NCBI GenBank assembly: GCA_963814985.1
Contig: CAWFFV010000057.1
Span: 62,001-126,000 of the forward strand
Source of the DNA: CAWFFV01 sp963814985
GTDB lineage: Bacteria > Chloroflexota > Ktedonobacteria > Ktedonobacterales > Ktedonobacteraceae
Direction: 5' to 3'
Length of the DNA stretch: 64,000 nt
Both the position numbers and the translations under genes were made by a program. The notes beneath the pieces are model-generated. The model saw only the letters and a program-made list of their open reading frames with translations, made no database searches and had not been told where the DNA came from. This document shows, piece after piece, positions 1 through 9,232 of this stretch (position 1 is the first letter of the stretch; every line of letters begins with the position of its first letter).

Positions 1-1
1 G

Positions 2-973
2 GTGGGTTGGGGAATCATCAGTACAGCTAATATCGCTGTACAGGCTGTTGCACCGGCTATTCAGGCATCTGCAAATGGACGCCTGGTAGCTGTTGGTAGC
101 CGCAATTCACGCCGTGTTGCGCAGTTGTATTCATTTGCCCCCGACATACGGACGTATGATAGTTATGAGGGGATCATTAACGATCCAGAAATTAAAGCTG
201 TCTACATTCCTCTCCCCAATAGTCTGCATGCTGAGTGGACCGTGAAAGCGCTTCAAGCTGGTAAGCATGTGTTATGTGAAAAGCCGTTCTGTGTAACTGT
301 TGATGAAGGGGTGAAGATGGTTGAGACGGCGCGTGCACAGAAATTGCAACTGATGGAAGCATTTATGTATCGTTTCCATCCCCAGATCATCTGGACTTTA
401 GAGCAGATCCGTGCGGGCCTAATTGGAATCGTCAGATTAGTACGTATCTCATTCTCCTTTGATATCCGCTCACGCCCTGAAGATATCCGCTTAAATCCTG
501 AATTAGCTGGTGGCTCCTTGATGGATGTTGGTTGCTATGCTGTCGATTTGTGCCGTGCGATCTATCGGCAGTCACCAGCGATAGTAGCAGCACGTGTGCA
601 TGTCCCCAAACCTGCCGGAGTAGAGATGGCGACGAATGCTATCCTCGATTTCGGTGATGGACGTTTTGCTCTACTTGATACAAGCTTTGAGTTACCAATG
701 CGCCAGATGGTAGAGATTATCGGTGAAGAGGGATCAATTACCATCCCATTTCCCTTTACGCCAGGAAAGAGAGAGACAGTGGTCTTTCTGATGAAGAATG
801 GGCAGATGACCGAGCAAAACTTTCCCGCTGTGGACCTGTATCAGCTTGAGGTGGAACACTTTGTCGATTGTATACGTTCGAATCAGGCCAGATCTTTGAG
901 CGAAATATTGGAAAATACAGCCACTCTAGAGGCAATCTATCAAGCTGCTGGTCACGACTGGCCCATTGTGTGA
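2..973 (+). CDS. Gfo/Idh/MocA family NAD(P)-dependent oxidoreductase, 5' end cut by window
   Basis: Cytosolic dehydrogenase of the Gfo/Idh/MocA family, which oxidises or reduces sugars and related polyols with NAD(P). The N-terminal Rossmann segment (GWGIISTANIA) starts at the window edge, and family members usually have a few more residues before it, so the GTG at base 2 is probably an internal valine codon. The dinucleotide-binding fold is followed by the EKP motif at about residues 93-95, whose lysine is catalytic in the family. The substrate-domain signature GGSLMDVGCYAVD lies at about 170-182. The 323 residues present are close to full family length. The substrate cannot be told from sequence. 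No operon partner is visible, because the next gene has its own start 45 bases on. Confidence 0.88.
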   Translation: MGWGIISTANIAVQAVAPAIQASANGRLVAVGSRNSRRVAQLYSFAPDIRTYDSYEGIINDPEIKAVYIPLPNSLHAEWTVKALQAGKHVLCEKPFCVTVDEGVKMVETARAQKLQLMEAFMYRFHPQIIWTLEQIRAGLIGIVRLVRISFSFDIRSRPEDIRLNPELAGGSLMDVGCYAVDLCRAIYRQSPAIVAARVHVPKPAGVEMATNAILDFGDGRFALLDTSFELPMRQMVEIIGEEGSITIPFPFTPGKRETVVFLMKNGQMTEQNFPAVDLYQLEVEHFVDCIRSNQARSLSEILENTATLEAIYQAAGHDWPIV

Positions 974-1018
974 AGCCCTTAGGGGAATGAGAGGAGCACA
1001 ACGCTGAAAAGAAGCGGG

Positions 1019-1603
1019 GTGAGGAATAGCCCATATCTGACAGGACGTATCGTGCTGGGTTGCTTTGCTATGATAATCGCCAGCTTTCTCCCAGGCACCT
1101 GTTTCTTGCTTACTTCCACCGTGTCCATGGTCTGGCAGCCAATAGCGCTTTCGCGCCAGGTTGCGCAGTACCATACTGGACAATGTACGATCTTGAGCAA
1201 AACCCTGCTTTCGTTCCCCAATATAAAGGGAACAGTCTACGCTGCTCATTTCACCTATACTGTGCATACCTCTGAGGGAAAAAACTATCAGGCCAGCGGT
1301 TATGGACCCACTCAGGTGGAGACCAACGATAAGATAGGTCAACAAGCCATCATAGACTCCTATCAGGTGGGCGCAAATGCTCCCTGTTGGTATGATCCGG
1401 CGCAGCCATCGCATGCAATATTGAACAAGGATGCCTTTGGTCCGCTCCTGATACCCTTTATCCTGGGCCTGATCTTTAGCATCCTGATCACCCTGACCAG
1501 CCTGCTTATGCTCTTCCTTCTCGTCGTATTTGTAATTATTGCGCTGTCTCCCACTCGTCCATCCGGCTCTCCAAATCCCTCTATGCCTGATAAAAAGCTA
1601 TAA
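1019..1603 (+). CDS. DUF3592-like membrane protein
   Basis: Predicted 194-residue membrane protein with one hydrophobic helix near residues 12-35 and a second, long hydrophobic segment at about 140-175. The loop between them carries the pattern typical of DUF3592 proteins: a YTV segment, a glycine- and tyrosine-rich stretch, then CWYDPAQPSHAIL near residue 120. The function of that family is unknown to me. The chosen GTG start is uncertain. The stop codon TAA coincides with the first three bases of the left inverted repeat of the downstream transposase element, so that element ends exactly at this gene. Confidence 0.6.
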   Translation: MRNSPYLTGRIVLGCFAMIIASFLPGTCFLLTSTVSMVWQPIALSRQVAQYHTGQCTILSKTLLSFPNIKGTVYAAHFTYTVHTSEGKNYQASGYGPTQVETNDKIGQQAIIDSYQVGANAPCWYDPAQPSHAILNKDAFGPLLIPFILGLIFSILITLTSLLMLFLLVVFVIIALSPTRPSGSPNPSMPDKKL

Positions 1604-1662
1604 TACATGTTAAAGGTGTAGGGACCTGCTTCAGCGCGTCCAGCGATTCATCGCGCATATAT
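1601..1662 (+). repeat. Left inverted repeat of the RAYT element
   Basis: Begins TAATACATGTTAAAGGTGTA and ends with CATCGCGCATATAT. It is the inverted partner of 2669-2730, with two mismatches seen. The inner 40 bases recur in the same orientation at 2561-2602. Confidence 0.85.
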
Positions 1663-1830
1663 CATCACACGAAATAACATTTATCACTCAAACAATAAAT
1701 ACATTGACAAACAATAACCAATATGTAACACTATTACTATCAACAATCCAAATTCCTTTTCTAAAAACAACATCTTGCTTCATTTACCGATATCACCGCA
1801 ATAGCTTTGTGGGAATGTGGGGAGGAAATC

Positions 1831-2403
1831 ATGTCCACACGGGTACCATTCAGACGGCGAACCATCCGCTTACGAGACTTTGATTACCAACAACCAGGAT
1901 TTTACTTCGTCACCATCTGTGTAAAAAACCATGCATTGATGTTCGGGACAATCAAGGATGGCCGGATGCACCTGAACTCCAATGGACAAATCGCCCAATT
2001 CGTCTGGGACAAATTGCCCCAACGTTTCCCCGGTATTGTCCTGGATGCCTCCGTAATCATGCCAAATCATATGCACGGCATCATTTTTTTTCAGGATGAA
2101 CAACCGATCCTTTATCGAAAGGTCAATACACAAAATGTTCCGGAACGCTTTAAGGTGCCCATGCAGAATGCCACTCAATCTTACAAACACATGCCCAATC
2201 TTGGGCCGATTATTCGATCGTTCAAAGCGGAAGCGACCTATCGCATTCATCAAGCAGGCACTCCTGGTTTTTCCTGGCAGGCAAGATATTTCGAAAGCGT
2301 TCTTGTACATGAGAAAACCCTTGCTGCCACGCGTTTGTATATTGCAAATAATCCCGCCCGTTGGACGAAAGATCAACTCTATCAAGCAGATGCCTCTGAT
2401 TGA
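1831..2403 (+). CDS. REP-associated tyrosine transposase (RAYT, Y1/HUH family)
   Basis: Single-strand DNA nuclease of the IS200-like Y1 superfamily, RAYT branch. The start is ATG 1831 because GGGGAGGAAATC lies just upstream; 190 residues result. The N-terminal signature RRTIRLRDFDYQQPGFYFVT is characteristic of the family. The HUH metal motif is present as MPNHMHGI near residue 80, and the C-terminal part holds the candidate catalytic tyrosine in the YIANNPARW segment. The protein looks complete. Family members bind REP hairpins and cleave them next to the stem. The flanking hairpin repeats are the obvious substrate here. Confidence 0.9.
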   Translation: MSTRVPFRRRTIRLRDFDYQQPGFYFVTICVKNHALMFGTIKDGRMHLNSNGQIAQFVWDKLPQRFPGIVLDASVIMPNHMHGIIFFQDEQPILYRKVNTQNVPERFKVPMQNATQSYKHMPNLGPIIRSFKAEATYRIHQAGTPGFSWQARYFESVLVHEKTLAATRLYIANNPARWTKDQLYQADASD

Positions 2404-2430
2404 TGAGTATATGCGGAGAATGACCAAATC

Positions 2431-2557
2431 ACCCCGAAGGGGTCCCGTTTCGGGGTAATGCTTTGTCAAACTTCATTGCACACTTTTCTGTCAGCTATAG
2501 AGATGGCTTTCCAAGCTGTTTTACATCCTAACAAAAAGTATCGAATGAAGTTTGACA
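2431..2557. repeat. Two hairpins downstream of the RAYT gene
   Basis: ACCCCGAA at 2431-2438 pairs with TTCGGGGT at 2449-2456, a compact stem 28 bases after the transposase stop that could end transcription, although no clear T-run follows. A second inverted repeat pairs TGTCAAACTTCATT at 2464-2477 with its exact complement at 2544-2557 and leaves a 66-base loop. It may be a small element nested in the RAYT unit. Confidence 0.55.
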
Positions 2558-2560
2558 GGT

Positions 2561-2730
2561 AGACCCGCTTCAGCGCGTCCAGCGATTCATCGCGCATATA
2601 TGTGTATAAAATGTAGATAGAATAGAGGTAATATAGTGCATATTTATGATTTTGTATAATATAAAACAATATATGCGCGATGAATCGCTGGACCCGCTGA
2701 AGCGGGTCCCTACACCTTTAACATGTATTA
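2561..2730. repeat. REPIN-like inverted pair at the right end of the RAYT element
   Basis: The 40-base hairpin repeat at 2561-2602 faces an inverted copy at 2669-2710, separated by about 66 AT-rich bases. Only the right copy continues into the outer 20 bases (to 2730) shared with the left end. Two REP-like units in opposite orientation are the definition of a REPIN, so the right end looks like a mobilisable REPIN within the larger element. Confidence 0.65.
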
Positions 2731-2742
2731 CACCCTATATTC

Positions 2743-5700
2743 TCACTGCTCCGCCAACGCCTTGAGCGTCTCGAACAACACATCATCAATCCGCCAGACT
2801 TCACTACTGCGATCAGGCGGATCTAATGGGCGACGAGACAACTCATCATCCTCCAATATCCTCATGATTTTCAGTGTCGCCTCTTTTCGTGTATCGGGAG
2901 GAATCCTCTTACCACGCTGCAAGAGGAGTGCGGCAGCGGCACACACTATCGCATTTTGAGTGTCCAGTACCTGCACGACAAAAGATAGTGCCTGAGCGTC
3001 CATATTCCACGAGAGGGCAAGTTGCCTCCAGGCGAATTGCCCCACTGTAAATTTTCCCCAGACAATCTCTTGCGTTAAATCCTTCCAAACGTTTTCTGAC
3101 ATTTCTCTGCTGTCAAAACATGCTCTAAGAAGCTCTTCAACATCTCTCCTCCCAAGCTGCTTGAGTTTGTGAATTTCTGTTGCTCTTTTATCGGGTGGGT
3201 CCTGAGCAGGAGATAGTGAAGGTGTGCTTTGTGCATTGGTAGATATGCCCAGCCTCTGTCGTATGGCAACAATGAGGAGGCGTTGTTCGATGGTAAACTG
3301 TTGCTGCTTTTGTGCCTGTTGTTCAAATTTTTGGAGACTGTTTTGTATCTGCTGGCTATGTTGTGACAGGGTTGAGGCTTGACTGGCAACAACAACGCTG
3401 TAGAGACAAAACAGCACTGTGGAGGAATGGGCAGGTCTGCTTTGCTCTAGAATGTTGCACAAGTTGCTCATGATGTCTAGAATATCTAGAATGTATCGAA
3501 TGTCTAGAATGTATCGAATGTCTAGAATGTCTAGAATGTATCGAATGTATCGAATGTCTCGAATGTCTCGAATGTCTAGAATGTCTCGAATGTCTCGAAT
3601 GTCTCGAATGTATCGAATGTCTTGAATGTCTCGAATGTCTAGAATGTCTAGAATGTATCGAATGTCTAAAATGATCTAGAATGAATATCGAATGTCTAGA
3701 ATGTCTCGAAATGTCTAGAATGTCTCGAATGTATCGAATGTATCGAATGTATATATCTGTAATCGCACTCAATGCGAGAACCTGTTTATGGTCCTGTACA
3801 GAGAGGGAGGCAATTAACTCATTGGCTATTTCCTGATGTTGCTGCTTATCCCCTTTAGAGAGCAAGAGACGCAAATTCAGGCAGGTTTGATAGGTTGCAC
3901 TTCTGCCATGTTGCATTTCCTCCTGGAGAAATGTGTTCCATATAACCTTCCATGGTAGGTGCTTTGCTGAAGATGTTTCTTCTCTTTTAAGCATCTTCCA
4001 TAGGAGGTAGGCATGTGGGAAGCGTGCAGTATTACTTGTCGCCAGTAGTTGCACTTGTAACCCACCTGGATTTGCACGACCGCGCTCTTGCCAATTTTTA
4101 CCTATTTCTACTAATACATTCCAGTTTGCATCATCATTTGTATCGGGAAAAGCGGCGAGGGTAAGGAGATAGTCAAGCTCAAGCGAGTGTTCAGTAAGAC
4201 GTTTTAATAACTCAGGTTGCTCTTTGCTCCACTTGAGCCACTCTTTGTAGAGCCAGCCAGCAGGACCAGCCGTATCGAGCAGACGTAAGGTGATGAATGC
4301 ATATTCTGCTACCTGGTGTGAGGCAGGTAATGCTGTTATTTGTGCCAGTTGTGTACGGATTTCTGATGGACAGGGTATGTCTTGTAGATCAGCCAGTTTC
4401 AGTAATGGAGGGATAAGAGTATGCAACACCAATGTGGGGCAACTTCGAAGATCGGGAGCAATCGTTGCTAGCAGGCGTACCGCGCCTTCCTGACGTATTG
4501 GGGCATTGTTTTTGTCATTACAGAGTGCCTGAAGCCACGCTTCTAGCAGAGGTGGTGTTGTGCTGCTGCTTTGTAGTTGACCACGTAGCCAGAGCAAGGC
4601 TACCGCTTCGATCTCTTGTTTGAGTTGGGTATAGCGTCCTGCTCCGAATATGTCTCCGTAGAGCTTAAAGATCTGGTTGGCTACACTTTGTTGGAGTGTT
4701 TTATCAATATACCATGTATTACAGTCTACGATGCTGGTTGCTGCAAAGAGCAGATTGCGGTGGAGGATTGTATCAATGGCATCGTGTGTATTAGCGATGG
4801 CCTGTATCAGTGCGCTGGCCTGTTTGCGCTCATCGCGTATCTGCTCACTCTTATCTGCAATAGCCAGGAGGAGCGGCTCACGCCAGAGGGGGATCGTGTA
4901 ATGTTCTGCCACAAATTGCTTTAGTTCATCTGACGAGTAGTGTTGCTTGTCGAGTAAATACCAGGCAACATAGTACTCTTGAAAGGTACGATGCATAAAG
5001 CCGAATAAGCCCTGACCTCGCTCAACGAAAAGTCCACTACTCTTACGTAAAGTCTCAAGAAATTCTTTAACTTGAACGTCTTTGATCTGTCCTATGGTGG
5101 TTCCATAAAAGCCAGCCATCGTTTCCCTGGTAATCTTCTTTACGTCCGGTTCAGTGAGCGGAAGGTCTGTGCTATGAAGACGATAGGCTAATGCACTGAG
5201 CAATTGTTCTGCCAACCCGATTTCTTCACTGGAAAATATTTTGCGTCCGGTTTCCTGGTTCCAGTTATCGAGCAGCGTACGCGTGACAACCTTATAGAGA
5301 TCAATGCGGCGATGTGGTAACGTCTTTCCACCCTTCTGGATCATGGCCAAAATCGTGAGCATAAGGGGATTGACAGCCAGGCGTCTGATACCAGGATTCT
5401 TCCTGATCGCATCCAACAAGGTATTGCACTGATTTTTGCCTGCGATCTGGGCTTCCATCTCCTGTTGCGGAGTTAGCTCGCTCATTCCCTGTACAGACCT
5501 GATCTGGTGGCGTTCGACTGCTGGACACCAGTTGGTGAGGAATTGTTCAATCTCCTTATCTTCCAGGTCAAGCAGTGTATAGTGCGCATACGCAGCAAAA
5601 GGACCAGCTTCATAGCCAACAATGCGTGAGGTAACGATAAATCGATTGTAGTTCCCTGCTGTGGGTTGTTCCCTGCGATAGCGAGCAATGAATGCATGAA

Positions 5701-6837
5701 TGGCCGTTGTAACCCTTCTGCGTATAAGATCGCTGGCGACCTCATCCAGCCCATCGAAGAGCAAGAGAACATTCCCTTTGGCTAACTCACCGTCGAATGA
5801 TATCTGGTAAAGCCGTATCGCTTTCAGCTAGCTTTCTGCGCAAAAACTCCGTGAAAAGTAATGTCCTCAACATTCAGTAGTTGCGCATAGTCGCTGATAC
5901 GTATCAAGAGAGGAATCTGTGTGGGGGATAGACCTTCAGGAAGTTGATAGTTTGCATTAAGAGATGCTCGTGCCATTTGCAGCGCCAGCCAGCGCATAGT
6001 GGTGCTTTTGCCAGCACCGGGAGTTCCCAGGATGACCGCCACAGGATGGGTCGTCTGAAGCCCCTTCAGGACATCTTCAATAACAATATTTCTTCTCTGC
6101 TGCCCTTCTAAGAGACCTTGCCTGAGTTGTGATTGCCAGAGAGCTGCACGCCGTTGTTGTGCCTGCTCCTCAAGATCTCCCGTCTCCAAATTGTCGTGCT
6201 GACGTAATGTCTCCAACTCTTCTAATAACTTCTTCTGTTCATCTGGCATATCATAGAGAGGTCGATCAGAGACTGCATGTAGATGGATAAATATATCATT
6301 TAAAGGCACACTCACCGAAATCAATGCCTGTGAGTGTGAGATACCTGTGGGGCTAAGACCCTGGTGTGTATTAATAATGGAGCGAAGGTAATTGTGGAGC
6401 ACTTCAGTATTGTGCTGTGGTGTTTGTTTTATCTGATCATTTTTGCTTTGCTGTACTGTCACTGTTCCAGTGTTGTTGGGAATGATCACTGTACCATCAC
6501 TGTGTTGAATCAGGGTTGTGTTACCTTTGTTGCGCTGTACCGTGGCTACGGTTGCAGGTTTAGGTGCATCTGTCTCAACACTTTTGTAGCGTGAGGCAAT
6601 GATACCCGCTGTGATGGTAATAACAAGAAGTATGACAAGTGTGATAATAATGGCCACATGATAGGGGCCGAAAAATAACCATCCCATTGTGCTGTTAGTA
6701 AAACCTTGGGAGAAGTCCTTCACTGGTGTTGGCAATATATTTGCTGCATAGCCCACAAGAACAACCAGAGCGATTGTGAGCCAGAAAAGCTTGGCAACTG
6801 TCCAGATACCACGTGCTATAGAACCTACTATATTCAT
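2743..6837 (-). pseudogene. Membrane-anchored NACHT NTPase with HEAT-like C-terminus, frame broken
   Basis: STAND-class NTPase related to bacterial NLR-like defence proteins, read in three pieces. Piece one (6837-5824) has two N-terminal membrane helices at about residues 12-32 and 57-84, a linker, and the Walker A motif GTPGAGKST at 271-279. Piece two (from 5764) has the Walker B motif LLFDGLDEV, the NACHT winged-helix region and a long helical repeat region. Piece three (to 2743) is a further helical, HEAT-like segment. Pieces one and two are joined through a third frame reading TEFLRRKLAESDTALPD, so two +1 shifts lie between 5858 and 5800. A third shift lies inside the 9-bp repeat array. 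Repaired, the protein would be about 1,360 residues. It is decayed, repeat-switched or damaged by sequence errors. An antiviral role is inferred from the family only. Confidence 0.8.
3475..3765 (-). repeat. 9-bp minisatellite inside the NACHT gene
   Basis: About 32 tandem copies of a 9-base unit, AATGTCTAG, AATGTATCG or AATGTCTCG on the plus strand. On the coding strand two frames are open: one reads DIL, YIR or DIR triplets and one reads RHS or IHS triplets. The third frame is closed by TAG in many units. Both flanks of the gene use the DIL/YIR frame (DIYIRYIRYIRDILDI upstream, DILDIMSNL downstream). Irregular units near 3671-3712 carry extra bases of +1, +2 and +1, a net shift of one that moves translation into the RHS frame. 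Confidence 0.9.
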
Positions 6838-7140
6838 ATATATTGGCTCCAGTCCATCTTCTCAATACTAATAGAAGGACACGAAAATTTCGATTGTCAT
6901 TAGTTAAAAGAACGTGTAGAGATTGTATTGATGGGCATTATACTACAGAAGTGGTAATGGTACCAGATTAATATGGAGGTTCGTGATTTTCTCGAATGAG
7001 GAGGAATGTGGTGTGGTGTAGGGGCGCGGTTTACAAGCCCGTATTTACATAAACGGCATAAGATGCCCAAGAGGCATTTGTATGTTGATTGTGTGTATTT
7101 TAAATGTGATAAAAAAGCGTCAAAAAAGCGCCAAAAAGCC

Positions 7141-7169
7141 TTGATATTTCCGCATAATTTGCGTAAAAT
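7141..7169 (+). promoter_or_regulatory. Sigma70-type promoter with a palindrome in the spacer
   Basis: TTGATA at 7141-7146 and TAAAAT at 7164-7169 are 17 bases apart, a good match to housekeeping promoter boxes. The spacer holds the inverted repeat CGCATAATTTGCG (7151-7163). Binding there would block RNA polymerase, and the first gene downstream encodes a ribbon-helix-helix protein, so autoregulation is likely (inference). The remaining 6838-7140 region shows short A-rich direct repeats around AAAAAGCG at 7110-7138 and no gene. Confidence 0.55.
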
Positions 7170-7240
7170 TAGGATATAAGAAGAAAATTCTAATCATGGG
7201 ACACGTGTTACTCTGCCCTATGAAGAAGGGAGACCGGCAA

Positions 7241-7453
7241 ATGACAAATCGAGATGGGATGAAAAGAGTTAGTGTCAATTTCTCACCAAGTACTTATAAG
7301 GCACTTGAGGATCTGGCTGAGGAAAAAGGCGGATCAATGGCTGATGCCCTTCGTGATGCAATTGCCATAAGTAAATGGTTCCACAAAGCCCAGGAGGATG
7401 GTCGTGTTCTTATCGAAAAGGATGGGAATATTCGGGAGATAATGAAGTTTTGA
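7241..7453 (+). CDS. Ribbon-helix-helix (CopG/Arc-like) DNA-binding protein
   Basis: A 70-residue protein with an RHH_1-like core: the strand RVSVNFSP, then helices YKALEDLAEEKG and SMADALRDAIAISKWF. Such proteins dimerise and bind palindromic operators, often as autoregulators or antitoxins. ATG 7241 is chosen over the earlier in-frame ATG at 7196 because GAAGGGAGA lies at the right distance before it, and the RHH strand normally begins within the first 15 residues. The next gene starts only 12 bases on, so the two form an operon driven by the promoter at 7141-7169. Confidence 0.75.
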   Translation: MTNRDGMKRVSVNFSPSTYKALEDLAEEKGGSMADALRDAIAISKWFHKAQEDGRVLIEKDGNIREIMKF

Positions 7454-7465
7454 TGGGTGAGAGGA

Positions 7466-7909
7466 ATGGCTGAGGATACGAATGAGCAGGAAACTCCTGT
7501 TGAGCAGAAAGATCCTCAGCGAAAAATGGATCAGCAGAGTCAGGCCGCAGAGCCGCGGCCTGCTAGAGATAAGAATGATGATACTCTTGATGAGGTAGAG
7601 ATCAGTTCCGATGAGGACCCTTTTGCCAAACCGGTCGAACCCCTCGAGAGTAGTCGCTATTATGAACTACGTTCTGGACCCTATAATCCTGATCAACATC
7701 GTGATTGGGTCCGTTCTGTGGTAACCTATGCTTTTGTCGGTATTCTCGCTATAACGTTACTTGCTACATTGGCAATTGTTATCTGGGATAGCCCTGGATG
7801 GGCAAGCGCTAAAGATTTTCTTCAAATAGTATTACCAACTGAAACGGCACTTGTTGGATCGGTAGTAGGTTTCTATTTTGGTTCTCAAAGCAGGAGAGAT
7901 CCTCGTTAA
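7466..7909 (+). CDS. Small two-TM protein with long acidic N-terminal tail
   Basis: Unrecognised protein of about 147 residues. The first 75 are hydrophilic and rich in Glu, Gln and Asp. They are followed by a membrane helix (about VTYAFVGILAITLLATLAIV) and a second hydrophobic segment ending in LVGSVVGFYFGS. The GFYFGS ending resembles small two-helix membrane proteins seen near bacterial conflict genes; this is a weak impression. The start may instead be GTG 7457. It is coupled to the RHH gene upstream. Its stop codon overlaps the stop of the convergent oxalate decarboxylase gene by four bases. Confidence 0.6.
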   Translation: MAEDTNEQETPVEQKDPQRKMDQQSQAAEPRPARDKNDDTLDEVEISSDEDPFAKPVEPLESSRYYELRSGPYNPDQHRDWVRSVVTYAFVGILAITLLATLAIVIWDSPGWASAKDFLQIVLPTETALVGSVVGFYFGSQSRRDPR

Positions 7910-9075
7910 ACGACCGGACTTTTCTCCTTCCTCAATGCCTCCATAACCTTCTCGTTCAGATGCAGATGGGCCTCGACCAGTTCGGGTGGGGTCAGTGCCA
8001 TCCACTGGTTTAGCGAGACATCGGCAAAGTGATCGCTCTTAAACATTTCCAGGAAGCGCAGCGACGTATCGCCAGTGTTCTCGATATAGTGACCCATCGC
8101 AAAAGGCACATAGCCCACATCACCTGCCTGATAGTCGAAGGTGCGCGCTTTGCCCCCGGAGGCAAACACGGTCATACGTCCATATCCCTCAAGATAGTAC
8201 TGCCACTCGTCATTATTGGGGTGCCAGTGCATCTCTCGCATTCCGCCTGGCTTAATCTCCACTAGGGCTGCCGCAATCGCCGTTGAAATGGGAAAGTTGC
8301 TTGAATCGGTGATACGCACCGTGCCTCCCTTTGTCCTGATCGGCTCTTGTGTCAGCATCCGGTGACTAAAAGTTCTGGGCACTGTACCTTTGGGGCTTGC
8401 GACCTTGTCGGACGATAGCGAACCAGGTACTGTACTCTGGAACATATAGAGTTCATGTGACGGAATAGTAGCCAGATCTTCTTTGGTAACACCAAAGTTC
8501 TTTGCGAGTACTTCTTTGGGCGTATGCGCGAACCAATCACTGATCAGGAAAGTCGAGTTCTCCGAGAAATTGCCATCATCGAATACCAGCAGAAACTCAC
8601 AGCCTTGCTCCAATCCCTGAATCGAATGCGGAATGCCAGCAGGAAAGTACCACAGATCACCTTCACTGACATCACCTGCAAAGTTACGTCCATCCTGGTC
8701 AACAGCCGTAATCCGGGCGCGGCCATTAAGCATATAGGACCACTCGGCTTCTTTGTGCCAGTGCATCTCGCGTACGCCTCCAGGTTTCAGGCGCATGTTC
8801 ACACCTGCCAGCGTCGTCGCGATGGGCAGTTCACGTACGGTCACTTCGCGTGACCAGCCGCCATTCTCAAGTCGATTGTGTGCGTTGGCGAACGAAAACT
8901 TCAGATTAGGGATCGTCCCAGAATCGGTATCGGGTGGCGTCAGACTATTGGGGTTCTGCTGATCCAGTGGCACATTGCGCGGACCTGGATCAGTTGCACC
9001 AGTACCGTCACGTATCGGTTGTGGCACCTGACTGTCCACTATGGTGCGATCTTGAGGTGGCTGTTGCATGGACAT
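7906..9075 (-). CDS. oxdC: Oxalate decarboxylase, bicupin
   Basis: Converts oxalate to formate and CO2 with manganese. There are two cupin domains. The first carries HWHKEAEW and a later PHS histidine, the second HWHPNNDEW and GHY, giving the HxH, Glu and His manganese ligands in each. The lid loop SENSTF after the first cupin matches the loop that holds the catalytic glutamate in Bacillus decarboxylases and separates them from oxalate oxidases. At 389 residues it has the usual length. No signal peptide is seen, so it is cytosolic. ATG 9075 is preceded by AGGAGATA. The acetyltransferase gene upstream is 157 bases away. Confidence 0.92.
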   Translation of the reverse strand: MSMQQPPQDRTIVDSQVPQPIRDGTGATDPGPRNVPLDQQNPNSLTPPDTDSGTIPNLKFSFANAHNRLENGGWSREVTVRELPIATTLAGVNMRLKPGGVREMHWHKEAEWSYMLNGRARITAVDQDGRNFAGDVSEGDLWYFPAGIPHSIQGLEQGCEFLLVFDDGNFSENSTFLISDWFAHTPKEVLAKNFGVTKEDLATIPSHELYMFQSTVPGSLSSDKVASPKGTVPRTFSHRMLTQEPIRTKGGTVRITDSSNFPISTAIAAALVEIKPGGMREMHWHPNNDEWQYYLEGYGRMTVFASGGKARTFDYQAGDVGYVPFAMGHYIENTGDTSLRFLEMFKSDHFADVSLNQWMALTPPELVEAHLHLNEKVMEALRKEKSPVV

Positions 9076-9232
9076 TATCTCCTGATAGAGAACATTTATC
9101 TTCGCAAAAGTGCGTACGAGCTAAGCACGATAATTTCCACATCTTGCTTATGCTTTTCTTTATCGGCAGGTTTCGGGAAGTTGATAATGTCTGGTAGAGT
9201 GTTCCATCCTACAACCTCTCAAGATGAGTCAC

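Larger units (their letters stand above)
1601..2730 (+). mobile_element. RAYT element bounded by 62-bp inverted repeats
   Basis: A unit of about 1.13 kb whose ends, 1601-1662 and 2669-2730, are inverted copies matching at 60 of 62 positions by eye. Between them lie one transposase gene of the REP-associated Y1 type and a third, internal copy of the inner repeat at 2561-2602. Each repeat holds small palindromes with a TTC or TC loop, such as GACCCGCTTCAGCGGGTC and GCGATTCATCGC, which are REP-like hairpins. Classic RAYT genes lie beside short REPs and do not have long terminal repeats, so this arrangement is unusual. The unit sits between the stop codon of the DUF3592-like gene and the stop of the NACHT gene. 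Confidence 0.75.

Noticed and set aside
3419..3625. Plus-strand open frame reading MSRM repeats
   Set aside because: It is the minisatellite read on the other strand; no ribosome site and only repeat content.
3475..3765. Possible CRISPR array
   Set aside because: The unit is 9 bases with no spacers, and the array is inside a coding gene.
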